A DNA stretch of 64,000 nt from Geosiphon pyriformis (GCA_016748015.1 JAAOMT010000009.1:1448145-1512144), one strand, 5' to 3'. Positions 12,468 to 23,499 are shown, counted from the stretch's first letter. Numbers and translations are program-made. Notes: a model not told the origin generated them from the letters alone.

Positions 12468-12856
12468 AATTTAAAAGAACGGGTCAAACAAGAGTGAAGA
12501 TAATCGATTTTTTGCTCTCCATTAAAAGGTGGGGAAATTCTATATACTTGGGATCAACATTGGTTATAACACAATAATTATTTTAAAGTTATAAAAAACT
12601 CTTCTATAAATTATAAACTTACATATATTTTTTAACAATGTAAAATGTTCTGGAATTGAAACTTTATGTATTAATTTTTTATTCTTGAAAAAAAATATGT
12701 AATAAATAAATTGATGCAGTTTAAATAAAACACAAATTCTTAAATCTTTTCATTGGTTAACAATTATGCCCCTGAAATCTGAGGCATTGAAATCAAAATA
12801 CTGGGAAATTTTAACTTCATCCAATTTCAATTGATAAAGCTTCCTTTGATCTTCAA
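12468..12856. promoter_or_regulatory. Divergent promoter region between RABL6-like and SF3B4 genes
   Basis: These 389 bp separate two start codons facing away from each other. The region contains A/T-rich tracts and no ORF or repeat that I recognise. It must carry the core promoters and 5' UTRs of both genes. No clear TATA box stands out. Confidence 0.6.
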
Positions 12857-14294
12857 ATGTCACGACCAACGGAAGAACGTAACCAAGAAGCCACCGTTTA
12901 CATTGGAAATCTTGATGAACGGTGCACCGAAGCGCTTATATGGGAATTGATGCTTCAGGCGGGGCCTGTAGGTTTGTGGTTGCCTTTTTTTAATTATGAA
13001 GTTTCTGTTTTTCTGCTTTGAGAGCTTTAGCACTTCTTAGACTTGGACAAGAGAATAAAAACGTCTTTTTGTTGAAGTAAAAATTTTCGAGTCTTCATGA
13101 AAAAATTCAAGCTGATTTTTCTTTTATATTGGCAATACTTTGTAGTCAACGTTCACTTACCAAAAGACCGTGTGACTCAAACACATCAGGGATACGGTTT
13201 TTGCGAGTACATGAGCGAAGATGATGCCGATTATGCGATAAAAATTATGAACCAAATCAAACTATATGGAAAACCCATTCGCGTTAATAAGGTTTTGTAT
13301 TTCTGGTTACAAAGATCCCGAAAGAGTTTAATTTTCACCTTTCAACGAAGAGCTCCATTGATGGCATTTTATAAAACTGCACAGATCATTTATATTTCTA
13401 TGTTGGAAATAGGCAACATCAGACAAAAAGAATTTGGATGTGGGAGCATCATTGTTTATTGGAAATTTAGATCCAGATGTCGATGAAAAAATGCTGTACG
13501 ACACTTTTAGTGCTTTTGGCGTGATTGTACAGACCCCAAAGGTACGTAGAGGCACCCTCTTCATGATTCTTAGCTGATAAAATGATTCCATTATCATTTG
13601 TAGTAATAAAATATATTAATCGCAAGGGTAGATTGCACGTGATCCCGATACCGGAAACAGTAAAGGCTATGGTTTTATTTCTTACGATAATTTCGATTCA
13701 TCCGATGCTGCGATTGATGCGATGAATGGACAATATCTAATGAACAAACCTATTACTGTTTCCTACGCGTTCAAGAAAGATGGGAAGGGAGAGCGACATG
13801 GCAGTGCTGCTGGTAACTATGATATGACTGAGCCGGATGGAAAAGAATTATTTTATTTACTTTGTGAATCTTGAAATTAGAAAGACTGTTGGCCGCTCAA
13901 GCTAAAAAGAATCAAAGCTTGCCGAATCGTCTGTTCGCAGATGTAAGGCCAAATATGGCTATGCCACCACCAATGATGGTGATGCGTCCACCAATTGCTG
14001 CACCAGTACCACAACCAATCACTGCCACTACGATTTCGCGACCTGTTATTCAAAACATGGTTCCTCCGAGCAATATTTATGCTGCATATCCTAGTGTGAT
14101 CAATACGACAAACTCAGCACCCCCACCGCCACCCCCACGACCACCTTTTATGAACGGTAACAACGGTATGTATATACATATATTTATTTTATTTTTAATC
14201 ATATTTTTACTTATTTCAAATCGAATTTTCAGCCCCATCATCCTTCAATCCTAGCTTATCCCCAACAGGAGTTAGACCACCTTTCACTAATTGA
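12857..14294 (+). CDS. SF3B4: Splicing factor 3B subunit 4 (SF3B4 / Hsh49)
   Basis: Six exons: 12857-12971, 13146-13291, 13413-13541, 13632-13812, 13881-14165 and 14233-14294. They sum to 918 bp and encode 305 residues ending PPFTN. All introns are GT..AG, 68-174 bp. RRM1 (about 13-86) has RNP2 VYIGNL and RNP1 [11 protein letters not shown]2 (about 99-175) has LFIGNL and GYGFISYD. The linker and RRM2 keep family signatures: [35 protein letters not shown] and [15 protein letters not shown]. The tail is Pro-rich but shorter than in animals (human about 424 residues). In the U2 snRNP SF3b complex this protein contacts SF3B2 and pre-mRNA near the branch site. It runs towards the peroxiredoxin gene, with 254 bp between stops. 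Confidence 0.95.
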
Positions 14295-14548
14295 GTGTTC
14301 TATATCAATCTACAGAGTATATATTGCACTAGGGTTCTTTATGTTTCGATTCATTTTTCGTGCTTACTGTTAGTGTCGAAAATATTTCGGTTCAGAACCT
14401 ATTTTTATTAGATATTACGATGAGGAAAAATAGAATTCTCAAGAACTAATGTCTTAATTTTTCACACAAACAAGATTCTAGGCTTAGTGCCGCATTCAAA
14501 CATTTATTTGAATAAACCAACTGACGATTTCTTAATTCATTTTATATT
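14295..14548. other. Convergent 3' region between SF3B4 and peroxiredoxin
   Basis: 254 bp with no coding signal. It should contain both 3' UTRs and poly(A) sites. AT-rich stretches such as gaataaacc (about 14509) and attttatattttaa (about 14540) are compatible with 3' end signals. Confidence 0.5.
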
Positions 14549-15318
14549 TTAAGCTTTTGTTGCTGCTTGCTCTTCGACAAACGACACAGCTCGTGTCACA
14601 TGACCATTAAAATCCATCTGGGAATCGAAAACGTCGCGGACGATCCCTTCTCTATCGATTAGAAAGGTTACACGACCAGGAATAATGCCAAAGGTTTTAG
14701 ATACCTAATGTGGATGGTGCAAGATGTTGATCAAGTGTCTACGTTAATAAAACGCCTTAACATCAATATTAGGCCTTTTCATAAATGTTTTTGGCGGTAC
14801 CTCAAAAGCCTTTTTCGCTTCACCCTTTACGTCTGCCAATAATGGGAACTGGAGTTTTTGAGCTGTAGCGAAACGTTTATGAGAATCGGAGGAGTCTGAT
14901 GATATTCCCACTAGGGTTGCACCGGCGTCTTGGAAGACTTGATACGAGTCACGGAATGAACACGCCTTATTAAAGAAAAAGAAGTATGTTGAAAATCTTG
15001 AAAGTAATGAAAAGAATTTATAAGGGCAAGTACCTGTTTAGTACAGCCGTAGCTTTCGTCTTTCGGATAAAAGAACACAACTGCGGGACCCTGGCCTAAA
15101 AAAGACCCTAAGTCCACGGATTCACCGTCTTGGTTTTTTAGTGAAATATTCTTTGGTGCGGGCTTGTTCAAAAGTGAGTGTGGCATTTTTAAGTGGAAAG
15201 AAGAGTGAAATTGGGGAGTTGAACTTTTTATTGGTGAACAGTAGTAATATGAGCTATGGCTAAAGGTCAAAGATGTGGTAGTTGATCGTGGCACTTTTGA
15301 GATAAATCTTTGAAACAT
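14549..15318 (-). CDS. PrxQ/BCP-type atypical 2-Cys peroxiredoxin, probable mitochondrial form
   Basis: Three exons (15318-15034, 14965-14801, 14704-14549) encode 201 residues; the introns are 68 and 96 bp. The thioredoxin-fold peroxidase core starts near residue 50 (NKPAPKNISLKNQDG). The segment VVFFYPKDESYGCTKQAC holds the presumed peroxidatic Cys92 and resolving Cys97, the five-residue spacing of BCP/PrxQ enzymes. FPLLADVKGEAKKAFEV and FLIDREG follow. The family reduces H2O2 and organic hydroperoxides using thioredoxin. The first 44 residues are Ser/Thr/Tyr-rich with Arg and Lys and almost no acidic residues, like a mitochondrial presequence. Met45 (MPHSLLNK) could start a cytosolic or nuclear form. 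The usual TPGCT is SYGCT, a change also found in some fungal members. Confidence 0.92.
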
Positions 15319-15343
15319 GGTGAAATTTCATTTTGGTAAACAG

Positions 15344-15353
15344 AATTTATAAG
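15344..15353 (-). promoter_or_regulatory. TATA-like element of the peroxiredoxin gene
   Basis: Read on the minus strand, cttataaatt lies about 25-35 bases upstream of the ATG. A TATA box this close implies a very short 5' UTR or transcription start near the ATG. The call rests on sequence and position only. Confidence 0.35.
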
Positions 15354-15649
15354 AGTGTAAAACCAAAGTCATAATGATGATATATTATGATGAAAGTCTT
15401 ACATAATCATAATATTGACGTGGGAAAATTTAACATTTAATTTGAAATCTGATTTTTATTATCATTATTATTTTTAATTAATTTGTTTTTTAAATATTAT
15501 ATATATATTTAAATTATTATTTTATCACATTTAAAACAAATAGTAAAATGTTTGCAATTTTTATTTTTAAAGTAAAAACAGTTAAATAGTGTTTTTTTTA
15601 ATTTTTTTATTATTAAACATTTTAATGAGTAAAATCCAACTACTATTTA
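15354..15649. other. AT-rich spacer before gypsy element A
   Basis: About 300 bp of mostly A/T sequence with no ORF. It holds the upstream region of the peroxiredoxin gene and may include an unrecognised tail of LINE A beyond the element A insertion, since element A splits this sequence from the LINE at its ACAT target site. Confidence 0.4.
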
Positions 15650-15653
15650 ACAT

Positions 15654-16526
15654 TGTTATCATTGATTATTTGGGGTCTCAAAGCAAATAATAAACTCGTA
15701 ACTTGGTGCTCAATTGATATACTGCTGTTAATTTCTGAAGGTTTTCGTAATTTGAAGGTTTTGGTTGAGTCCTTTGTATAATGAACAGAGATTCAATTGA
15801 TAATTTTATCCATAGCTTTCTGAAACTACAGTTTCGTCAATTTCTTTCTCAACGTGATGGCCAGTAATCTTCTTGGTAAGCTATTCTCAAATCTGAGTGT
15901 CTACCCTTATTTCTGGGTCTTTTATTAATGCTATATCCTGATGTTAGTATCTCTGCATGTAAATCCTTTTAATTAAGTTAACAAACAACAAAGAAAATAA
16001 AGCAAGAAAAAAAATAAAGAAAATAAGAAAAATAAGCCAAGACAATTTGCATGTTAGTATCCTATCAATAGTCATAATCAAGAGCTATTGTTCCAGTATG
16101 ATTAAGTATCAATTACTATCAACATAAAGTGTTGATAGTGGAGAGTGGATTAAGATAGTGAATAATTATTTATTGATATTTGTGATGTGGAAGGTTGCTT
16201 AGATCAAATCTAAACTAAAAGATCTGTTTTTTTTTTTTCTAATGCTACCACTATATATACATAATTAATGTTCTATGAGATTGCTCATATTCCTGAGCAA
16301 TGTGTTATAATTTCTTGAACAATGCTCACATTGCTAAGCAATGTGTTTTAATTTTCTAATATTGCTCTATATTGCTGAGCAATGTGCTGTAATTTTCTGA
16401 TATTGCTCCATATTGCTGAATAATGTGCTGTGATTTCTGACATTGTTTCATATTGCTGAGCAATATGCTCACGTGTTAACTATTACTCTCTTATTGGTCT
16501 ACTATTTTCTATATCTGTTTTTCTTT
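15654..16526 (-). repeat. 3' LTR of element A
   Basis: It begins (plus strand) TGTTATCATTGATTATTTGGGGTC and runs to ctatatctgttttt. Compared with 33316-34081 and 25629-26492, the terminal ataagtaaca and the adjoining PPT are missing, so a deletion of about 25 bp has removed the LTR/interior joint. It carries 4-5 copies of a repeat of about 50 bp with palindrome ATTGCTnAGCAAT. Confidence 0.85.
16275..16472. repeat. U3 tandem repeats with ATTGCTnAGCAAT palindromes
   Basis: Four to five imperfect units of about 50 bp, each with the hyphenated palindrome ATTGCT-n-AGCAAT followed by gtg..tgatttctga. The same block occurs with different copy number in the LTRs at 26235-26430 (3-4), 33925-34020 (2), 44085-44110 (1) and, inverted, at 45165-45315. 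The position in U3 suggests protein-binding or enhancer sites. Confidence 0.75.
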
Positions 16527-16539
16527 TAATATTGAGCTC

Positions 16540-17720
16540 TGTTAAAATCCTCATTTTGAGTTATGTCGAATATTTCTTTCTCAAGTAGTGTCTGTTCTAT
16601 CCTACTTTTTATTTCTTCAATTTGTGAGTTGTTCATTTTTTCTTATTGGTTAATAGTTATTGTTTTCATATTAGAGTGTAACAATACTTCTGGGTAGTTT
16701 TGAAATATAGTGTGTAGTCAATAAATGGTCTTAACATATAGTGTTATATTTGTTTTCTTTCCAATAATGTCTTCAATGTTCTGAATTATCTCTTAATTAA
16801 AGATTTTTTTGGATTTGTCAAGATATAACTTCTGTATATCTACTTTTTATCCCAATTAATAGTAGCAGTATAGTATTGGAAATTGGTCTATTCATTGGTT
16901 CTAATTTTTTTTAGTCAATTCTTCTGTTGGAACCATGATTGTTATCTTTTCAAAAGTGTTCTTTACTTTTTCTATTATTTTATCTGACCAGTTTATTGAT
17001 TGTTTCTGTGGTCGCTGATATAGTGTACTTTTTTCTTTTTGTTTGGTGTTTTGATAACAAATTGTTTGGTTGTTGATGATAATTTCCATGTTTACTTGCT
17101 GTTGACTTAAAGCCTGAAACAATTGTTAAGCTAAAATGTGAATATAGTTTAGTATTTCCATTTTTTTTTGTTGCTTTTGTCATGTATACTGTGTCTTTAT
17201 ATAATCTTTTGGTTGTTCAATTTGACATGTTTGGTTTAATGATTATAATTGGTTTTAAATCTTATAAAATCTTATCTGGTTGAACTAATGTTCTCTGTAC
17301 TCTTAATTGTAGAATATTATTAGTGGATGATGACACTATATGATAATATGGTTTTAGTCAATCACCATGTGCTGCTTTGGCTAAGATTTTGTTGTTCCAT
17401 CTTAATTTAAAAGCTTTATTTCCTAAAATTTCTTCTATGTAAAATGGTTTGTCTCATTTGGGGTCAAATTTTCTATTCCATTGTTTTTTCACTTTAGTAT
17501 GATGTAAAAGTACTTTGTCTTCAATCCTGAATTTAACTGGTTTATCTGATAGTTGGTTATTATGTCTTTTTTTTGTTTCTCTTATGACTTTTGGATACTA
17601 TCAGCTGCTTTTTGCCATTTGTTTTTCAGTATCTCCATTAAGTCATATGTTTTTCTCAACAATGTTCTTTGAAAATTCTTTTCTGTTATTGGTTCTGTTG
17701 AATATATTCTGACTTCTATC
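16540..17720 (-). pseudogene. Element A, C-terminal domain after integrase
   Basis: Fragments downstream of the integrase on the minus strand include a WNRKFDPKW-like stretch, DKPFYIEEILGNKAF, then LTKKNWKQWTEQLP and LGWKLNIQ (start near 16910), ending EIFDITQNEDFN...AQY near 16540. The same order is seen in element B (34082-35300). I recognise no known domain. It probably forms the end of Pol or a separate small protein. Stops and shifts are frequent. Confidence 0.5.
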
Positions 17721-18330
17721 TTAACTGGTAATGTTGCTGTTTTACCATATACTAATTCAAATAGTGTTGTTTGTGTAGTGTCTTACTTCATTGTCCAGTA
17801 AGTGAATAATACTAATGGTATGAACAAATCCCATTTATCCTGGTTTTCTTGGCTGATCTTGGCTATTGTTTTACACAGTGTTCTGTTAAATCTTTCAACT
17901 AACTCATTTGTTTGTGAATGGTATGGTAATAATAATAGTCTTTTTATCCCAAATCTCTGACTTAATTCTGCCAATATTCTATTTACAAGTTCTTTGATCT
18001 GATAGTAGTTCTTTTGGACATTTGTGTCAACAGATCAAATCTTAATGAATGAATTCAGCAACAAATTTTGCATCTGCTTTTTGAATGGCTTTTGCTTCTG
18101 GCCATTTAGTAAGATAATCCATGGTTATTGCAATATATTTGTTGCCTCTGCTGGTGATTGTTAATGGTCTGATTAAGTTAATTCCGATATGATTAAATGG
18201 TTGTTCTATTTTGATTGGTCTCAATGGTTCACTGGGTTTTGTTCTACCTTTTCTTTGACAAGCATCACAATTTTGAATATATTAGATAATATCTGGATAC
18301 ATTAATGGCCAATAGTATTTTTTTTTGGTT
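17720..18330 (-). pseudogene. Element A integrase catalytic core
   Basis: Minus-strand blocks include QPFNHIGIN, AITMDYLTKWPEAKAIQ (first Asp present), LLSDQ (second Asp present), LAELSQRFGIK and LVERFNRTLC (Glu present), followed by NQDKWDLFIPLVLF. These are the D,D(35)E landmarks of a Ty3/gypsy integrase. Catalytic residues remain, but a frameshift near 17985 and stops elsewhere break the frame. Confidence 0.75.
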
Positions 18331-20000
18331 TTTTCTATTGTTGCTTCTTTATGAAAATGTCCTGCTGTTGGATTTGAGTATATGTTGAATAATATTGTCT
18401 CTTTTTTTGGTTCTGTAATTACTCTGGTTGGTTGATCTAGATTTCTTTTGTTCTTCTAGTAGAGTATATTTTGATGGTTGATAAAATATTTTGATAGTTG
18501 TTTTATGTTGTTTTGTTCTTTCTGAGATAATTTTTTCTTGAACAATTGGGTATTTATATAATGTTGGAGTTGTTGGTATTTTTGTATATTCATCTTTTGT
18601 TATATTTTTGGGTTGAAATGTTTTTAAATTTGTTTCATTCACAACAGACTGTTAGCATTTCCGTTTTCTTTTTCTTTTTTGTAATGTACTATATAATTAA
18701 ATAGTAAAAGCTCTATTTTCCATCTGGCATGACAATCATTTCCAAATTTTTGCTTCTGGATTGAAATCAATTCTTTGTGATCAGTATATACATCAAACTT
18801 TTGACTCAAGTATTTTTTTCATTTGATGACAGCCTAATAGATTGCTAAGTGTTTCAATGCTGGAGTTCCATAGTTTTTTTCAGCTGAACTTAAGCTGTGG
18901 CTAGCATATGCTACTGGGTGTTTTCATCTATCTGGTCTTTTTTGAGATAGTACTGCTCTTAATGCTTGACTTAATGTGTCTGTTGTAATTATGGATGGTT
19001 TACTATAATCTGGATAGATCAATACTAAGGCTTGAATAAACTTTCTTCTTAATGTATCAAAAACTTTTTGCTGGGTTTCTGTCCATTTATATTTCGTGTT
19101 CTTTGTTTGTAGTTGATATAGTAGTTGAGCTATTTTGAAAAAGTATTTGATAAAGCAATGGTAGTAATTAGCAAATTTTAAGAATATTCTTAATTTTGTG
19201 AGATTATTTGGTACTGGAAAGTTTTTAACAATCTTAATCTTATCTGAATTTGTTTTAATACTATCTTTGCTCATAATATGTCCCAAAAACTTGAGTTCTG
19301 TTTTACCAAAAAAGTATTTGTTTGCATTTAATTTTAATACTGCTTATCTGAATCTTTCAAATACTTGTTGGAGATAATGCAGATGATCATCAAATGTTTT
19401 TAAAAACACATTGATGTTGTCCAGATATACAATTACTGATTTCCATAGTAGTTCCATATAAACAATTTCCATAAGCCATTAAAATATGACTGGAGCATTC
19501 ATCAAGCCAAATGGCATTACTTCAAATTCGAAATTTCTTTTTTAAGTTGTAAAAGCTGTTTTTTTCTTGTCTTTTGGTTTCATGACTACTTGCCAGTAAC
19601 CACTATCTAAGTTTAAAGTCAAGAACCATTTCTTTCTTTCAAAAATATTGAACAGCTCTTGGATCTTTGGTGTTAGGTAACTATCTTCTTTTGTTATTCT
19701 ATTCAGTTTCTGGTAATTCACACAAAAGTGGATTTTTCCATTTTTCTTATGAACTAGTACTACTGGTGATAATTATAGGCTCATTGATGGCTAAATTAGC
19801 CCATTGTCAAGCATCCAATTGATTTCTTGACAAATGATCTCATAGCTGGCTGGTGGTACTCTGTATGCTCTTTGTTTGATTAGCATTGCATTTCCAGTCT
19901 TGATCTAATGCTGGATTATGTTAGTTCTGCCAAATTCATTTTTGCTGGCAAAAATGTTATTAAAGTTGTTGAGTAACATCTTGAGTTGTATCCATTGAAG
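18330..20000 (-). pseudogene. Element A reverse transcriptase and RNase H
   Basis: RT blocks on the minus strand run from about 19960 to 19180: LDSGYWQV region, MPFGLMNAP, VIVYLDNINVF (YxDD box with the last Asp changed to Asn), NKYFFGKTELKFLGH and FPVPNNLTKLRIFLKFA. RNase H follows: IITTDTLSQALRAVLSQ near 18990-18950 (the usual DASGQALGA altered), then YSDHKELIS- and QKFGND-like blocks. It is non-functional. Confidence 0.75.
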
Positions 20001-20399
20001 TGGGTCTAAGTTTCCCAAGTTCATTTGTTCCAACTGTTCTGGCTGGAGCAAATAGTATTTTTCTCATCTGTATATTGTTTAAGATATAATATCTACATAT
20101 CCATACAGTTGTGGAAAATCTGAAATGGTGTTTGGTAATTGGTCTTTAATTTCAATAGTTAGATATCCAATAGTGGTTTCTTCTAATATCTCGATGATAT
20201 CTCCTGTGTTGTTGTAAATGGGAATTTTGATGTGACTGTAATTCTTGGCTGGTATGTATAGATTGACTAATCCAATTTTTCCTGATTTACAAATTGTTGC
20301 TTCTGCTTTAAAAATCTGTACTTGATTCTTTATTTTTCACTATGTACTGGTTATATAGTGGAATAGAAATTGATTGGTGGGTAGAGATAATTTTTTTCT

Positions 20400-20810
20400 T
20401 GTCAACAATTTCTTCTTCTGCCATATTAACTGGTACATCTATTCTACCTGTGAATCCAAAACCCTATATCCCTCTAACTGTAATCCCTAATTTTTTCTTG
20501 TTTCCCACTGATATTAATTGAGCTATTTTAACCAGAGACAAGAATATTGTCTGTGCTATCTTTTTGTTTGGCTCTATAATGTAGGCTTTTTCTAAGTTAT
20601 TTTGTAGTATTGTAATGATATTTTCTACATATCCTGTGTCAATTATTCTTCCTCTGATGTTAATTCTTTTTTTTGCCAAACTATTCTTAGATACTAATTG
20701 AACCATTGTTGTTGCTAAGATTTCTAATGCTATTTTGAGATCAATATATGTGCACAAATGTGGTTCCAATTTAATGACATCTTTTTCTGGATATCTCAAA
20801 TCAAACCCAG
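20400..20810 (-). pseudogene. Element A dUTPase domain
   Basis: Directly next to the nested solo LTR, the minus strand reads TGFDLRYPEKD (motif 1, usually AGFDL), MVQLVSKNSLAKK (motif 2, usually GRSS-like), IRGRIIDTGYVENI (motif 3, catalytic Asp kept), KIAQTIFLSLV (motif 4), then RGI-stop-GFGFTGRIDV (motif 5). All five motifs of the trimeric dUTPase family are present in the right order and spacing. dUTPase hydrolyses dUTP to dUMP and limits uracil in DNA copies. One TAG replaces the expected CAG in motif 5. Confidence 0.8.
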
Positions 20811-21636
20811 TGTTACAAGTAATTTTTTGGGGTCTTAAATCAAATAACAAACTCATAACTTGGTGCTAAAAGTTATTCACATTGATGTTAATAATCTAAA
20901 GATTTTATATCTGAAGATTTCGGTTTGAGTTCTTTGTATAATGGACAGAGATTCAATAGTTGTTTTATCCATAGCTTCCCAGAATCACAATTCTGTCAAT
21001 TCTTCTCTTGGCGTGATGGCCAACAATCCTCTGGTAAGTATTCTGTATCTTCTGTACATGTTTTACCCTCTCACAGAGGTTTTTTACTAGACAATCCTTG
21101 ATGTTAATAATCTAGCGCTTTATTCAACTAATTAGTGCACAACAATGAAACCAAAATAAAAATAAAGAAAAGAAATAAAAGAAATAATGAATAAGCCAAG
21201 GTGGTTTTGCAAATTAGTATCCTGTTAATAGCCATGATCAAGAGCTATTGTTCCAGTATGTTTAAGTATCAATTACTATCAACATGAAGTATTAATAGTG
21301 GAATTAGGTTTGAAATACCAAATAGTTATTTATTGTGTTTGGAAGGTTGTCTAAATGAAATTTAAACTGGGAGGTCTGTCTTTTCAGCTTCTCATACTAC
21401 TGCTATATATACATAATTGAGATTTCTTGATTTCTCAATTTTTCACAACAGGAATTCTGCAATTTCTTTGAGAGAATCCTGGAATTCTGGAATCCTGCAA
21501 TTCCTCGTGAGAATTCTGTAATTCCTGGAATCCTGCAATTCCTGAAAGGAATCCTGGAATTCCACATTTACTATGTTTACTTCTGATTGGCTAATAACTA
21601 TGCTAATATATATTCTCTATAATTCTATGAGTAACA
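20811..21636 (-). repeat. Solo LTR (GGAATTCC subfamily) nested in element A
   Basis: Bounded by TGTTACAAG and GAGTAACA, 826 bp, with target duplication CCAG/CTAG at 20807-20810 and 21637-21640. Removing it and one duplicate gives ...cccagcatcagtattatg, which matches the uninterrupted element B sequence (ttctgcatcagtatcatg). Its U3 lacks the ATTGCT palindromes and instead has a GGAATTCC-type repeat at about 21432-21565. It is the remnant of recombination between the LTRs of a separate insertion. Confidence 0.88.
21432..21565. repeat. U3 repeats with GGAATTCC / GAATTC palindromes
   Basis: A run of short units of the type ctggaattctggaatcctgcaattcct, about 25 bp, with EcoRI-like palindromic cores. 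It occupies the same LTR position as the ATTGCTnAGCAAT repeats of the other LTRs. Confidence 0.7.
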
Positions 21637-21639
21637 CTA

Positions 21640-22870
21640 GCATCAGTATTATGCACTCATTCTGGCATAATATCTTTGTTATTATTATTGAACTATTTCA
21701 GTTTCTGCTCTTTAGTGAGGTCAAGAAGTACAATATATTGCTTGGAGTTTAAATCTGAGTCTGAATCATTGTTATCTTTATTGTTATATTGAGTGGAGCT
21801 GGAATCATTGTTTTCATCATTATTGTTGTTGAAATTTGAATTAGGATTGAAAATTGATTCCAATTTTGATGTGCAGCTGCCAATTGGTTCTTCCTCTTCT
21901 GGGATCATATAGATCATGCATAGTAGTGGATTGTAAATGAGATCACACTTATTACAATACTAAAAGTCACATAGAATCAAACAGTAGTTACATAGTCTTG
22001 TGTTTATTTCTTCTAACCATTGCTCTTGTTTCTTTCTAGTGGGTACTAATTCTTGGTAATACTTATGAAATTGTTTTGGGTCCATAGGCTTTAGGATAAT
22101 ATTTGGGTTTAGGTCTCAGTCAAATTCTATGAGTTTTGGTGAGTTGTTTTTGATCATTCTTATTTTTTTTGGTAATGCTCCTTCAATTTTGGCAAGTACT
22201 ATTTACCAGATTTTGTCATTATTGTGTAGACATCCATCCAAACATTTTACTGCTCTCTTCCAGACTGCTTCTATTGGTGTCTTTTTTTTTACCCAGTCAC
22301 TTAATAGGATTGTGTACTAACATAATTTGTTGTATGTTCCTCCTTTTCCAGAAATATTGTTCCACATTCCTTTGTTGAGGAGAGTTTTGCCACAAGCCAA
22401 ACATGGTTTATTGTCCCATTTCTCTTTTCTTTTTGGTCATTCAAACCGTTTAATAATACATGAGCAGCAATAGAATTTAGTTGCCATCGGCCATTCTTCA
22501 TCATTGCCATAGTATGTATCTATTGTGAACAATTTCTTGCCATAGTTAATGCATATTGGCAATAGTTAGATGGTGGTGGTGTGGTATAGGTATAAGAAAT
22601 ATGAGTAGTGGTGGTGGTTGGTGCTGGCTCTTCTTCTTTCTCTTTTTTTTTTCCTTTTGTATTCTTTTTTCACTCCCAAGTTGGCATTAATTCAATGTTA
22701 TCATCATCAGTCTACTATGTTTGTTTAGCATTTTTAACAGGTTTTTCCTTTTTTTTCCCTTTCTATTGTCATCTTAAAATAGTACTAATGGCAATTTGTT
22801 GTAATTAGTGTTAGCCCAGAAAACTTGGAAGGCTTCTCAGGTAGATTTTTTTTCTTTTTCTTCCAATTCA
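21640..22870 (-). pseudogene. Element A Cys-rich domain of unknown function
   Basis: Between protease and dUTPase, the minus strand encodes paired Cys motifs: INYGKKLF (CINCGKKL in other copies), FYCCSC, CLACGKTL and, further on, a CYYCDF/CDYCLI-like pair near 21960-22000. Asp/Asn/Ser-rich sequence (NNNNDENNDSSS, about 21780) precedes the dUTPase. The spacing resembles several zinc ribbons or a RING-like array. It is conserved in order in elements A, B and C and in the pol-less element, so it was a real part of the polyprotein. I cannot name the family. Confidence 0.6.
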
Positions 22871-23039
22871 ATAAGTGGCTTGTTATTGGTAGTGATTTTG
22901 AAATGACCACAAGTAGCTAACACACATGTGTAATGGCTATTTTGGCTAATCTGCAGTTCTTAGGTGTTTCAGTCAAGCACAGGATTGGTTTTAGACAGCC
23001 AGTTATTTCCAACAAGAGCTTAGTACTAAGTTGCTTCCA

Positions 23040-23480
23040 TTACCAATACTTTGATTAATATTATGATGTCATTGACTTTAAATGGGAAGTCATCTATTTC
23101 ACCAATTGGAGTTTTGGTCATACCATTGGCTGTTATGATTTTAGCACTGGCAGCATGATTAACTTGGTAACCTAATTGGTTTATGAATTGTCATGTGATG
23201 ATGCTATCAGCTGATCTACTGTCTAGGATCAGTTTAATGTGCTGCCTATCAACTTTAGCATCTGTATACATTGCAGTGATGGGTTTTAATTCTAAAGTAG
23301 CTCTATTAAATAGTGGTGTTTCAGCTGGTTTTTCGAGTTCAAAAGAGAAGATAGTGGTAAGTAATTCATTCTTAGTAATAGTTGCTGGCAGTATATTGTT
23401 GGTAAGTGGCTGCTTTTGTTTAGTTCCTAAGTTGTGGGATGTGGCATCTTCTAGAGTTATCAGAAGACTTAAATAGTTCT
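23040..23480 (-). pseudogene. Element A aspartic protease
   Basis: Minus-strand translation gives LILDSRSADSIIT, INQLGYQVNHAAS, TPIGEIDDFPF and a VLV.EAT end. The first Asp is kept, but the following Gly of D-S-G is Arg. It aligns along its length with the element B protease (start 41261). One subunit of about 100 residues would act as a dimer, as in retroviruses. Confidence 0.7.
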
Positions 23481-23499
23481 AAAAACTTGGGTTTTGGGC

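Noticed and set aside
16275-16472. CRISPR-like array of spaced repeats
   Set aside because: The units are imperfect, contiguous, inside an LTR and in a eukaryotic genome. They are U3 tandem repeats.
22129-23476. Plus-strand open frames inside element A
   Set aside because: They are antisense to the Cys-rich and protease regions, with no independent support.
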